This document shows positions 50,601-62,314 of a stretch of 64,000 nucleotides of DNA, in pieces; positions within the stretch are counted from its first letter, which is position 1, and the number at the start of each line of letters is the position of its first letter. Both the position numbers and the translations under genes were made by a program. Origin of the DNA: Helopsaltes ochotensis (Eukaryota > Chordata > Aves > Passeriformes > Locustellidae); the NCBI GenBank assembly GCA_013400155.1, contig VXBM01000058.1, positions 638,398 through 702,397 on the forward strand, given 5' to 3'. The notes under the pieces are model-generated. The model searched no databases and had not been told where the DNA came from. It saw nothing but the letters and a program-made list of their open reading frames with translations.

Positions 50601-53600
50601 AGAGTAAGCATCACCCCCACCTTGCCTCAGCACACCATTACTGGGGTTTATCAGCACAATATATTACAGATATGTAAATGCCACAAGGGTTGCTACTCCA
50701 GTTAATGACCTCTGCCTAAGCAAGTTGTTTGGTCTGGCATGGTCTGAACCTCCTGCCTTGATATCCCAGAATGTTCATTCATTATGAACTGGATTTAACA
50801 ACAGGATCTAATAGAAGGCAGTAATTAAATACATAATTGCTGTTGCATAAGTGCTTTGAAACCCTCCCATGTTCCAAATTTATGTAAACCACATGGGAGA
50901 GAGCCCTAGGCCCACAGTGAATTTCTTTAGGTTTTAAATAAGAACTTTAGAAATGAAGTTCCCGCAGTGTTTCATTATTTTAATTGATGCAATTACTGTA
51001 AGAAACAATATCATTAGCCCAATTTCTGTTATTTATTTATAAAAATTTCAGGTGCAGCACAGTGATATTTTTCTTAGGCCTTCACATGATCCATCATTAA
51101 AGAAAGATGATTTAAATTACTCAGCAGCATGGAGACAAAGACTATTACTAAATATCATCCCACCTCAACAGGCAAGCAGATAATTTTCTATACGTTGATA
51201 TAAATGACACGGATATTTGATTGAAATGCCATGATGCAGAAAGAAAGAATGTATTTGTTGTGTGCATTTTTATTTTCTGAGAATCTAGAAAACCGTCATT
51301 TAAAAAAATGCATGTCTTCTTTTGGATAACACTGAACCCCTAGGGGACAGGTTTATAAACTGCTGGAAAGCATTCTGCATCTGAGTAATTCAATTCACAG
51401 AGGCCTCATTTCTCACCTTTAATGAATTACAAAAAACAGATATATAAACTGAGATTTTTGCACTGTCACTGCTCCCCACTGGGACAGACAGGCTGTAAAG
51501 ACACTGATGGCATGAAGGGACCAACATTCAACTGGCAACAAATGAACAAAAATACCACAGGAGCAGAAACCCTGCTTCATCACCTACAACCTTCTCCTTC
51601 ATCTACCACAAAAGCAACAACCCCAAAGAACTGGATTATCTGGCATGGGTTGCAAATTATCACTCACAATTACTTTACCCCCTTTTCCTTCTTTACACTT
51701 TGACAACAGAATGAGATCAGTCTGCAAGCAAATAACAAAACCTAGATGTGGAGATGGCCTCACGAGAATAGAATGTATACCCATGCTGATGTTTCAGGGA
51801 TTGAAACTTATTATACTTTATGAGGCATAATTGCTACATCTCTCTCATCAAGGGATATGCTGTGCAGCTGATGTTTTGAGGTTTTGACATAAACATCTAC
51901 TGAAAGGAGAAGCTAACAGGTCAAACTGCACCGTACTGCAGAAGAGGAAGCACCCCTTTTTAGCATTGAAGTTCAACATAAATTTGAGGATATATACTGA
52001 CCCAGGCAAAAATTTGTTAAAAATCAAAGTCAGAACAAAATAAAAAAGAGAACCATGGCTTCCCCCATGTATATTCTAGCTCATGTCATTCACCTTCTGT
52101 CCCCAGGCACCTTGAGAAGGGCAAATAGGATCTAGTGATACAGAGGAGTGGCTGGAGTTTGTAAAATAAGGAATCATTTGTAAAGTACTGCTACCCTTCC
52201 TTTAACAATGAACTTGCTTTACTGTGGCTGCTGCTTACTTCATGAAAGATAATCTACCCATTACGCTCTTTACCTGTTCATTGTACTTTTCATCCAGCTG
52301 TTGTTTCATCTACAAGCAGTTTGAAGCAAGCATGACATCTTTGGATGATGTACTTTGAAAAGGTCCCATTGCTGTGAAGTCCAGCTGCCCAAAGGGAATG
52401 TTTATGCAAAAATAAAATGTAGTGACAAAACATAAGAGTGTAGTCACAAAATGTTAAGGATAAATACAACAGTCTGAATTGTTTCCTTCTGTTTTTCTGG
52501 CTTTGATGGTCCTGACTGCACTGATCTCTGGGAAATTCCTTGGGTGCAACGAAGAGCTGACCCAGAGCCAGTCCCTGCAGCTCTCTAGGAGGTCTGTCCT
52601 GCATAGATTTAAGACAGTGAAACAATAGATAACCTTTTGTTTTCTTTTCCTTAAGTCTGAGTCATGGAGGTTCATACTCCCAATGTGCTGCATTAAAATC
52701 CCGCTACAGGTTTTGCCTAGGTATATCCTTAATTATATTAATATAATAAAGCATATTGTTGAATGCCTGAAGCCTGTACCAACCTTGAGCATACATGTTA
52801 TTGCTTTTATTGTTATTTCTAATAATATTACTGGAGAAGTAAAGAATCTAAGATGATACTAATGAGAAATTATAGCAGAGATTGTAGGTCCAGAGGTACT
52901 GCTCTCATATGGGATCTGTGCTGCATAGCTAAAAAGCACCAGAACTTTTTCTAAAAACATTGATTTGATTATTGTTTCATTTTGCTCACAATATCATACC
53001 TTTTTGTTTTTTTAAAAAATATTTTGTTTCCTTTTTTTAATCCTCCTCATTTTCCTGTCCTAAAATCTTGTTTATTGACATGCTTTGCTCTAATCTAATT
53101 CGACTAAGCTGTTCTGTGTCCATTCATACTCTCAGTTACTTTGCATGACATGCCCTTGGAAGCGAAGCTGCAATTCCATGCTGCACTTCTTTGCCTGTCA
53201 CTGCCACTGTTTGCTTTCTTCTGAAAGTATGTGCTTGATGTTCTCTTGTTCTTTTTCATAGTGTCTGAGCAGAACTAAAGCACTGGGATAGAGGATCGTG
53301 TACTTGCTTAAAAATAATTCCTGATAAAGTAGAATCAAGGCACATGTCTTGCCTTTCATTAATAAATGGAGGCTCTGTTGTCCTGATTTTGGGAGCTTTG
53401 ATCTCCTGCACAGGTCAGTCTACTGTTGCGACTTCCAGTGGCAGAAGACTGCCTGTGTGCTGTAAGACGCTGAGATTATCAGGTAGATGCTGCTACATAA
53501 CTGGAAATTCTGTCAAATGCTGGGTGCACTGTGCAAATCTTTCCAAATCACATTCACATTAACCCTGTCATTACCTGCAGCAACATCCTGCTGATCTAGG

Positions 53601-55732
53601 CTTCAGTTTATCTCAACAGCTCCTGTGCAGGTTTTTTTGCCGAATGCTTTCTTTAACCTAAGTGTTAATAGTTACAGAGTGAGAATATTTGTCACGTGTA
53701 CCAACACTTCTGACAATCTGAATAAGCAAAAATATTATAAATAAGGCAGTTTCCATGTTTAAGTATACCGATTATACAATGTTTATTCAGCCAAATCTTT
53801 ATAATCAGTGAGTAAACATATTCCTTAAGAAAACCTGGCTGGGGAAGCATTGCAGAGGTAGGTCAAGCAGCTCTTCACTAACTGGTCCTTCATGATGATG
53901 AACATTGTAGCAGCTCTTCTTAAAAAGCTGTCCTTGTCAAAATGTCAATCCATCAGCTAGTGCCACTCTTTTTTTTTATTTTATAGAAACAGATATAGCT
54001 GTCCAGTATCTAAGTGTAGCCCAAACATCTTATATTTTTTAAAGGTAAGACTTGCAGAATTTACTCATACATAGTAAAGACTAACTCAAATATAGTCTGT
54101 GCTTGTTTTGTTGTGTTGGACATGACCCTTAAAATAACATGTATATCATCAATAGCCAAGTTAGTAAAATCCAGCGAGGGAGAGAAAAGAAAATTAATTG
54201 CCAGAACTTTGACAGTGGCTTGTGCTCTGCTTGCTTCCTGAGATTTTCAGCCTCTCAAAGAGCTGGATTAACACTCTGGGGGTCCTGTCTTCTCCTTAAT
54301 GGAAATGCTTCAGTGACATTTTGTGTTCCCTTTGGAAAATTAGACATCTTTGAGAATGCTATCTCTGAAAATATAGAACACAACATTTAGCTAATAAGTA
54401 CTTTATGACGATTAATAATGCAGTTAATAAAAGTGTCTGTAGCAATTCCTGTCAGACAGGACATTTTAATCCTCTCCTTAAATCCCCTGTATTTAGCTAG
54501 TTAGCTGTGGTAAGCATGAATTCCAACAGAAACATCACTCACAGAACTCAGTGTTCTCAGGTGTGGTATGCTCTTGTTAAAGTCTGTGGGACCTGTGTGA
54601 CAGGACTAGTGCCTCAACTGCCATGCTGAGTCAATGCAAAACAAACCTCCAGTTAGCTTAAGGAAAATAAAATAACAGATCTCTAGGGTAGATGTATTTG
54701 CTTCATATCTAAGAAAGTCATGCTTCCGTTATCTTATCAGGGCTTAACAGTTTTGCCCCTGGTTCCAATCTGTTATTGACATTGCAGTCAAAATAAGGTA
54801 GAAGATGACCTGTTGTTCATACCGGAGAAGGAAAAAGAGGTAATGTTGTTATGGAGAACACAATGTACCACAGTTATGGTACAAATATGTACCATATAGC
54901 TCACAAATATGCTGAGCTATTAGCTATTCCAGTTGAGCATTCAAGGCTGCTACCTGAGAGATCTCTCAGAAAATTTAATAGTATGAGGGGGGAAAGTATA
55001 TGCAGGGCCTCGTGGTTGATTCTGTAAGAATGAAAAAGAGGAGGATGAATTCAGCTCAGAGTGAAGTCCTCGTTTGCAGACCATTAGGGAGCAGTGTCTG
55101 AGCACTGCTCCTTATCCCAAGTGTGAACACTGACCCTGTCCACTTGTAAGGCAATTTCACACACACAGAGAAACCTGCTGGTAACAGCACCTTAACACTG
55201 GCTTTGCCCTGGCTGCAAGGGTGATCTTCCACAGGCGCCCCAATCACCCAGCAACAGGAGCAAGGGGACAGGGCTGCTTTTATAGACACTAAAAGGCAGC
55301 ACAGCACAGGGCTTACATTGTCTATCAACAAAACTATTTTGCTCTTTTATCATCTGCTTTTTTTTTTCTTTTTTTACCTTGTTATGGTGAACTGAATTCT
55401 AATTCCAGTTTTCATTCAAATTGCTTTCCGACTTAGCATTTAAAAATGTTCCTCTGTGTTCAGCTCTGCCCTCCTGCCCAGTCAAGCATTCCCCACCTGC
55501 CATGTGTCTCTAATGTTTAGAGCAAGAATGACCTCTCTTAGCCTCTGCTGTAGAAGACTACACAAGCTAAGCTTATCATAATCTTTGTGCCAGATTGGCT
55601 CGCCCTTTCCTGGTGATCTCAGAAACTCTGTTCTTCACCTGTTTCAGTTTGTACCCATTGTTCTCTAACATGAGATGTCAGGAATGTGTGGTGAACATCA
55701 GTATATCTAAAGGGCTTTGAGGACCAGCACTA
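47680..55732. other. unannotated unique DNA downstream of the island
   Basis: No recognisable gene in about 8 kb. The longest frames (121, 114 and 111 codons, all minus strand) are unrecognised. 50080-50300 and 50960-51130 are AT-rich, not repetitive, and have TAATT-type cores that resemble conserved non-coding DNA by eye. 54867-54884 contains a GTACCA..TGGTAC inverted repeat. 55500-55680 contains 'gtttcagtttgtacccattg', which may be a degraded antisense CR1 piece but cannot be bounded. Confidence 0.5.
48811..48833. repeat. TA/CA microsatellite with perfect 18-nt palindrome
   Basis: GTGTATATATATATACAC (48811-48828) is its own reverse complement and continues into CACAC. This is a short alternating purine-pyrimidine repeat prone to cruciform or Z-type structure, with no other visible function. 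Confidence 0.88.
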
Positions 55733-56050
55733 GAATCACAGAATAACAGGTTAGACTGGACCTCAAGGAACATCTGGTCCAATCTTTCTCAGGAAAACCA
55801 TTGTCTAGACAAGATGGTCCAGCAGCCAGTCAAGATTAATCTTAAAAGTGTCCAGTGTTGGGGAATCTGCCACTTCCCTGGGGAGATTATTCAAGGGTAA
55901 TTGTTCTCATTATGAAAAATTTTCCTTACATGTCCAGTAGGAATTTTCCCAGGATTAACTTGTACCCCTCATCTTTTCCATGTGACTCCTTACAAAAAAG
56001 TCTTCATCTTCTTTGTAGCCACTTTTTAAATACAGGAATATGGTGCACAC
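55733..56050 (-). mobile_element. old CR1-type LINE, antisense
   Basis: Read left to right this is the reverse complement of a CR1 3' third. It starts 'agaatcacagaataacagg', then 'ttagactggacctcaagg', 'catctggtccaa', 'gaatctgccacttccctggg', 'gaaaaattttccttacatgt', and 'tcttctttgtagccac' followed by 'tttttaaatacaggaat'. Block order and spacing match the family, but divergence is much higher than in the copies at 5332 or 14491, and the subfamily looks different. It is heavily mutated, 5'-truncated and non-coding. The right boundary near 56050 is approximate. Confidence 0.8.
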
Positions 56051-56327
56051 AAATAGTTCCCTATTCCTGGGTGTCCTTCCCCATGTCATGTTCAGAAATG
56101 CTTAAAGGTAAACACAGATGTTTGGAGGAATCTGAAAAACATACTGACTATCTCAGCATATATCAACCTAATGCTAAAGAGCATCTGGAAGAAAGGCTGT
56201 GAGAGAAAATTGCCTTCAGAAATGCTGACCAAAATCCATGTCTCCTCTTCCCTCTCTACACTGCTGCAGATTTATATCAGGTTTCATATTGCCACTGGAT
56301 TTACAGGCTGGGCTCTTCTCAGAGCGA

Positions 56328-56370
56328 CATGATCATTGTGGATGCCTTCCATTCTGTGATTCTATGATAC
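56328..56370 (+). mobile_element. CR1 LINE 3' tail fragment, sense
   Basis: 'catgatcattgtggatgcct' followed by 'tccattctgtgattctatga' and 'ta' matches the last 40-odd bases of a CR1 element, including the terminal ATTCTATGA repeat unit. It lies about 280 bp from the antisense copy ending near 56050, in opposite orientation. Upstream sequence (56051-56327) cannot be assigned. Confidence 0.8.
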
Positions 56371-57899
56371 AATATTGCATGAGGTTTAAATTATAAATAG
56401 AGATGTAGCACCAAAATTTATGCCAAAGCTCTCTTCTCCACAATGGAAGGGCTTGGATTAACCCTATCCTTCTACTCCTCCCTGCTCTGCCAGATGGGAA
56501 TGGGCTCTGTGCAGAAAGGTGTACTACTCAGTGCTCATATAATTGCCAAAAAGCATAACTATCAAAATAGGTTTTAAAATTATTTTCTAGCTCCTGCATT
56601 CTCTCCATCGTGCAGCACCTACCGAGCTGTGACCGGCAGCCATGCTAGAGAAACAATATTTTAAAATTTCTTTTACCAATTTGTCTAACAGATTGACTGC
56701 AGAGCCTATAACCTGGTATCTCTGCAGTGACTTCAGTGATTTGAAAAGCACTTTGACCTGCTGAAAGCTAGATTTGTAATATCATGACTTAAAAAAAATA
56801 AAATTAAGTTTTATTTTAATTTTTATGTAAAACTATTTTTTAAAATTCACATCACACAACACAAGACAACAAGAACAGAAAAGGAAAGGCAATATTTCTT
56901 TAGAAAAAATCCAAACTTTTAAAATTACAATTACTGTCAAGAAAACTGTTGCTCTGTGGCAGTAGGTATACCGCTTCTTTCCCTAGAAAGTACTCTAAAA
57001 AGTCCTGTGTTATGGTTATAGCATTTCCCATTCCACTTTACTCAGTTGCTCAATATCCAGATCATGAAATATATGCATCTTGCAAAATGGCTGTTGCTAT
57101 GGAGACCTAAAATATTTAATAGGAGAAAAAATAGCTGAATAAGCTTTCATTTACAAGCTAACAAAAGGTGTTTGACTACCTTAGCTTAAGGTATACTTCC
57201 TTTTCTTTTGTTTGCCTTGTACTTCCTGTTTTAGTTTTGTTATATATTCACAAAATAAATGTTTCCACTTAATTTTCTATCCTGTTTCGCTCTGTATTTG
57301 AACAGGAAAGATTTTTAGGAAATCCAGAAGGAGGACTTAACACTTGAGGTGGGAATGATGGCTGTTCTATGTTTCCTGTTACAGTAGTTACAGTAGTACC
57401 AATGTTTGAATGGGCTCATTTTCTGCTTTAACCAGGATAAATCAGTACCCTGAGCACACATATTATGCAATATTATGACTGCAGAAAAAAAGTGTATATT
57501 CCTCAGCTGTGAGCAATTATTCTCCCTTGCAAATGTCTTCAGTGTCTAGGACCCACCTGATGAGTTTGAGATAAGTGAACATATTGCTTTTTAAAGATAC
57601 CTCAACAACTATTTCTCATTTACATAAATGAGATAAATCAGCTGGGTTGAAGTTAAATGGGGTTCTTTAAAAGTCTCAGCTCCAGCCTATTTGTTTTTGG
57701 GGAAGAGAAGCCTGTGCACATTTAACTTTTGCAAGAACAGTTGTGCAAACCAACCAGAACCATCACCTTCGTCTACACTTTCATGTGTTTCAATTTTTTT
57801 AAAGCTGAGCTGATTCAACCCTCTCAATTTCTTTCTTTCAGAAAAGTTCAAATATCTTCTTTAAGTAATCTCTAGAAACCCAAACTATGTTTGTTTCAG

Positions 57900-58083
57900 A
57901 GATTTCAGAAGAAATTTTGTTTCCTGGCAACCTCTACACACAAGGACAGGCAAAGTTCTGCTTCTCCCCTAACCAGCAGTGCTCCCTCCTAGAACAGCTG
58001 ATAATTGCAGTGCATGTGGGGCAGGAGAGAAACTTTAGCAGAATCCTGCTCTGGATTGCAAACCTCCCAACAGCTGGAGAACA
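57900..58083 (+). other. possible exon (splice signals and open frame only)
   Basis: A 184-nt segment follows the acceptor 'tatgtttgtttcag' and ends at 'aaca|gtgagt', a consensus-like donor. One frame is open across the whole segment and would read ISEEILFPGNLYTQGQAKF... to ...LPTAGE, with a stop just beyond the donor. The peptide is not one I recognise and shows no clear domain. Two more AG sites lie within 75 bp upstream. The support is splice-motif quality plus an open frame, which chance can provide, so this is a candidate only. Confidence 0.15.
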
Positions 58084-61000
58084 GTGAGTTACTCCTGCCC
58101 TGACTTAGCCTCTGGATAGAAGGCTGACAGGGTAAAGTCATGGCTCAGCCATATGCTGGAGCCTGATGGCCGCATGTTCTGCCATATGCTTTAGTATTGC
58201 TTGCAAATTTCCTTAGTAAATTAACAAAAAATTAAAGGGGTGCTTTGCTGTATCTACAGCTTTGATCAGTGGGTTAGCTCCTTTGTCTCACTGCTATTTC
58301 AGTTCCTGGATAATTTTCTTTTCTTCTATTTTATTCTTTAATTCTAAAGCATAAAATAGTATTTGTGCAACCATATAAATCTGAGATCACTGAATTTCAG
58401 TGTACTTACAAATACTCAAATATACCTAAAAAAGAATTAACAAGTGTCACAGAAATAGACTATTCTCTTGGTGGTTCCTGAATGCCAGAGAGAGTTCAAA
58501 TGTTTCTACAGTTCCTCTGTGATCTCTTTATTTGACTTTGAACTGTTTGGTTGCTTAACATTTAATACAGTAAAAATTCTATGAAATTTTACTAATACTT
58601 ATTGTATTAGAGAATGGTTCATAGCTTTTAAATAAGATTTTGTGTCTTGGAAACAAACAGCTTTCTAGAGGAAGTCAATGACAATTCCAGAACTGCTTCC
58701 TCGAGATAGAGGAAGCCACAGCAAGTATTGAAATTAAAAGAGCCTTAGAAGCAATTGGAGGATGTAGAAGAGATGTTGAAAGCCTTTATACGGCTTTATT
58801 GATAAACTTTGCAACGTAGTGAATTTGCAGGTTGCTTTGATGCTGTATCAATGACAAGAAAGTTTTAAATCACTAGGAAGTTAGTATCAGTGCAACCTGA
58901 CAGCTGCACCCTTAGAGCGACTCTAATAATGATTAAAAAAACATTGACTTATTCACCAAAATCTGATCCTTACATGATACAGTTAGTTTGGGAAAGGGAA
59001 AAATAGTTGCAATGTGGGAACTTGGACCAAGGAAAACCAGGCTTGAGGGACTTACTACATGCTGAGATTCCCCAGTGACAAAAAATATTCCTCCAGAACG
59101 GAACTGTACTTATCTGTTTTCCAGGGATTTTGAGAGATACGTTCACTGTGCATTCACACTGCTGTGTTGAATATTCCATTACATTCTGCTGTATTCCCTC
59201 ATGATGTGCTGGAAGCTTTTTTTCATAGTCCTGTGTTTGTGGCTTTTTGAAAAGAAATCCACAACTCAAACAAAGGGGAATTATGCCTCCCACTGTACCA
59301 TCATGGGAACTGTGGATGTGCATACACAAGCATTGATAAAGGATAATAAACATAAATAAACTGTGAATTGAATAAAAACCATACTTCAGCTATTCTGCAT
59401 GGATCTCATGAGCAGCATCATTTGTCTTTCCTGAAGGGTCCCTGGTGTCCAAGTGGGTTCGTCCATGTCCACAAGAGCTTGAACTGCATTGTGCAAACAC
59501 TGGAGGTTCATGCTGTTGTTCTCCTCCAATTCCCCAGAGGAGACACACTCCAAGTGAGGCTGTTAAAAAGGAAAAGTTTAAAAGTAAGTCTGACTTGTAA
59601 TAGTCTTTCAGGTAGACTTATGGGGTGGAGAAAATGTTGTTTGTTTGGATTTTTAAAAATTTTTATCAGATTAAACCCAAGAAATTAAATGCTCTAAATC
59701 TACTCTACTGTTATGGTGTCTCTTTTTACAAATACACCCTTTTTTAGCAAGGGTGACCCTTTTTGTTCAATAACTTGTCAATTCTAGGGAATCTGAGCAA
59801 AAAGAATGAATAATATTTGGATAATTTAGCCCTGAATGTAATCTGCAATTCTGTAGAAAAAGGGAATGAATGGAAACTGTACATTCTGCTGCTCAAATTC
59901 TTCTCCATGGTCTTCACTTTGCCCTTACCCTTGGCTCTGGGCAGTTGGCACAGATTGACAGATGCTGAGATGGCGTTTCCTCTACCTAAAACTTGATTTC
60001 AATTTGCTTTTTAAAATACGCATATCAAAAATGGTACAAATTACAAAAAAAGAAAAAAAAAGGCAAATCCACAGCTTCAAAGAGCACGTTAATTCCTAAT
60101 TAAGACAAATTTTGATGATCTAGCAGACAGTCTTAGAGAACTGCAGTTACAGATCTATTTCTAGATTCCTATTTTAGGTCTCTATCCCAGATATTAAGTA
60201 CTTTGCTTTGTTTTCTCAGTTTAGATAGTCTTGCTGGCTTCAAATGAGCCTACTCCTGTGTTTAAATCCCTGCATGAATCAGCCCCTTAATCTGTCCATA
60301 GTAAAAAAATTGCATTGTATATAAGGAAACTCTCAGGACTTGTACTATTATCTCTTGTGGAAATATTTGAGTTAACTCTATGTCAATAAGACCCACAGCT
60401 TAAAACCTGTGAAAGACACAGAGCAACAGAAGTTAATTTAAACTGCAAATATGATAATAACCCGGAATAAAAGTTCTAAAAGATTATTTATCTATATAAG
60501 TCTTAGGCATCTTTGCTTTTTCTGTAAATTTGAAGCAGATATCTGCATTACAGTTTTGCAGTATTTTATGTCACCAGACAAAATTAGTTTTAATGAACAG
60601 ACAGTGTTTTCAAAAGGCCTTTGAGAGTGTGCAAGCAGACATTGTGCAGACTTTTAGCATTTTTTTTTAATTTTTTTTTTTTAGATACTGTGACAATTAT
60701 TCCACATATTATTGTTGAAGAAACTCAATTTTCTTTACTCCTTAAAAGCTGAGAAAAGCTATTCTAAATCAAAGGCATTTACTCTTGGGCTTGTGAAAGC
60801 TCCATGAACAATACAGGTTCACTGAAGTCCTCTTTGAAAATGTCACAGTCTTCTTATCATCACTGAGTTCTAGAACCTGGAATTATTTATTATAATCATT
60901 TTATTTTATCTTTGTCCTTTCTTAGTGCAGTAAGGGGCAAGGAAACGGTATTTACATCTGATAAGGTTTTCTTTGGTTTTGGTATCATGTCCTTATCACA

Positions 61001-62290
61001 GTGTCTAGATGCTCAGTAAATGATATATTTACCCTGTGTGCAGAAGGGCACAGATATTTTGTCCCTATGCAGGCCCTGAGCACACCCCGTGTTTGGATTA
61101 AGACACGAGCTCCCAGGTGCCATTTCTATCAGCCCCTGCAATGGAAACTGTTCACCCCAAATTAACCTGACTTTGCTGGAGAAGTGACTTGGGTAAGGCT
61201 CAGGAGCAGACACAGAGAACACAGCATCAACCTTGGACTATTTGCTGCTGCAGGAATTCAAATGAGGTGAGTTCAGCATGATGTTTCACAAAGATCCAGA
61301 TTTACCCCACTGTCTCCAGTGCAGAGTTCTAACAGTATTACCTGCTAAAAACCCCCCAAACCAACAAATCAATAGCAGCAATGATACTTCATTCAAATAC
61401 AATAGATCCTGCTGGAAATTTCTTCTCATCATCTGATTTTCATTGAACTGCATTTAAATATAACAATATGTGGATAATAGAGAGACATAATACACATCTT
61501 CAAAAGAAATTATTTATAGTGATTCAAACATTATATATTCCCTTTGTGTATAGCTCCTTGTGCTTCTTGCTCTACATTTTCCTAATGCTACTTTCAGTAG
61601 AGACTGTATTAAATATATAGGCATGAATTCAGAAATCCTTATTCAGAAGGCTGTAGAAAAACCCTTCATATTTTCTTGAAGCTGTATGGCTTAATAGTAT
61701 CTCTGCAGGTGGAATATTAACGTTTTTAAATTAATTAATTCAGAAAAAGACCAGTGACTTAAAAAAATCATAAAGACCTGCATCATCAAATATGGATATA
61801 TTACTATTTGACTGAGGAATGATAGCTAGAATCCATGAGGAATGATAGTTCGAAATGCGCTTCGCTTCAGCTTCCATTATTCTTGGCTTTAATATATTGT
61901 GTGGTTGTATTTTAGGCTCATTTCTATTTGACTTGTTTTGAGAGTCAGAATAGTAGGAAAAGCAAATGAATAGTTTAAACTGTAGCATTTCATAATTGCT
62001 ATGAAATAAAATCTATGTATTAGGACGAAAATGGGAAAAGCTCTTTATTTTTGGTATGCTGTCTTCTACTGGATTTCATTTTCCCAAAAGAAGAAAACTC
62101 ATAAAGAAATTAACTGGAGAACCTGGCCTGAAAACTATTACAGATCTTTGAGCTGCATAGAAATATACAACTGGCATAGAGTGGAATAGAGTATCAAGGA
62201 TGTAATTACAGCTATTTAATATGATCAACATCTTTTGACTGAATTCAAGGGAAAGACAGCTACCAAAATAAGGTATTGTATCAGCAAAGG

Positions 62291-62314
62291 TCTAATCTAA
62301 TCTAATCTATCTAT
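62291..62314. repeat. (TCTAA)n/(TCTA)n microsatellite
   Basis: Three TCTAA units pass into TCTATCTAT, a 24-bp compound simple repeat. Confidence 0.85.

Noticed and set aside
55500..55680. additional antisense CR1 piece
   Set aside because: Only about 20 bases ('gtttcagtttgtacccattg') resemble CR1; the rest cannot be aligned by eye.
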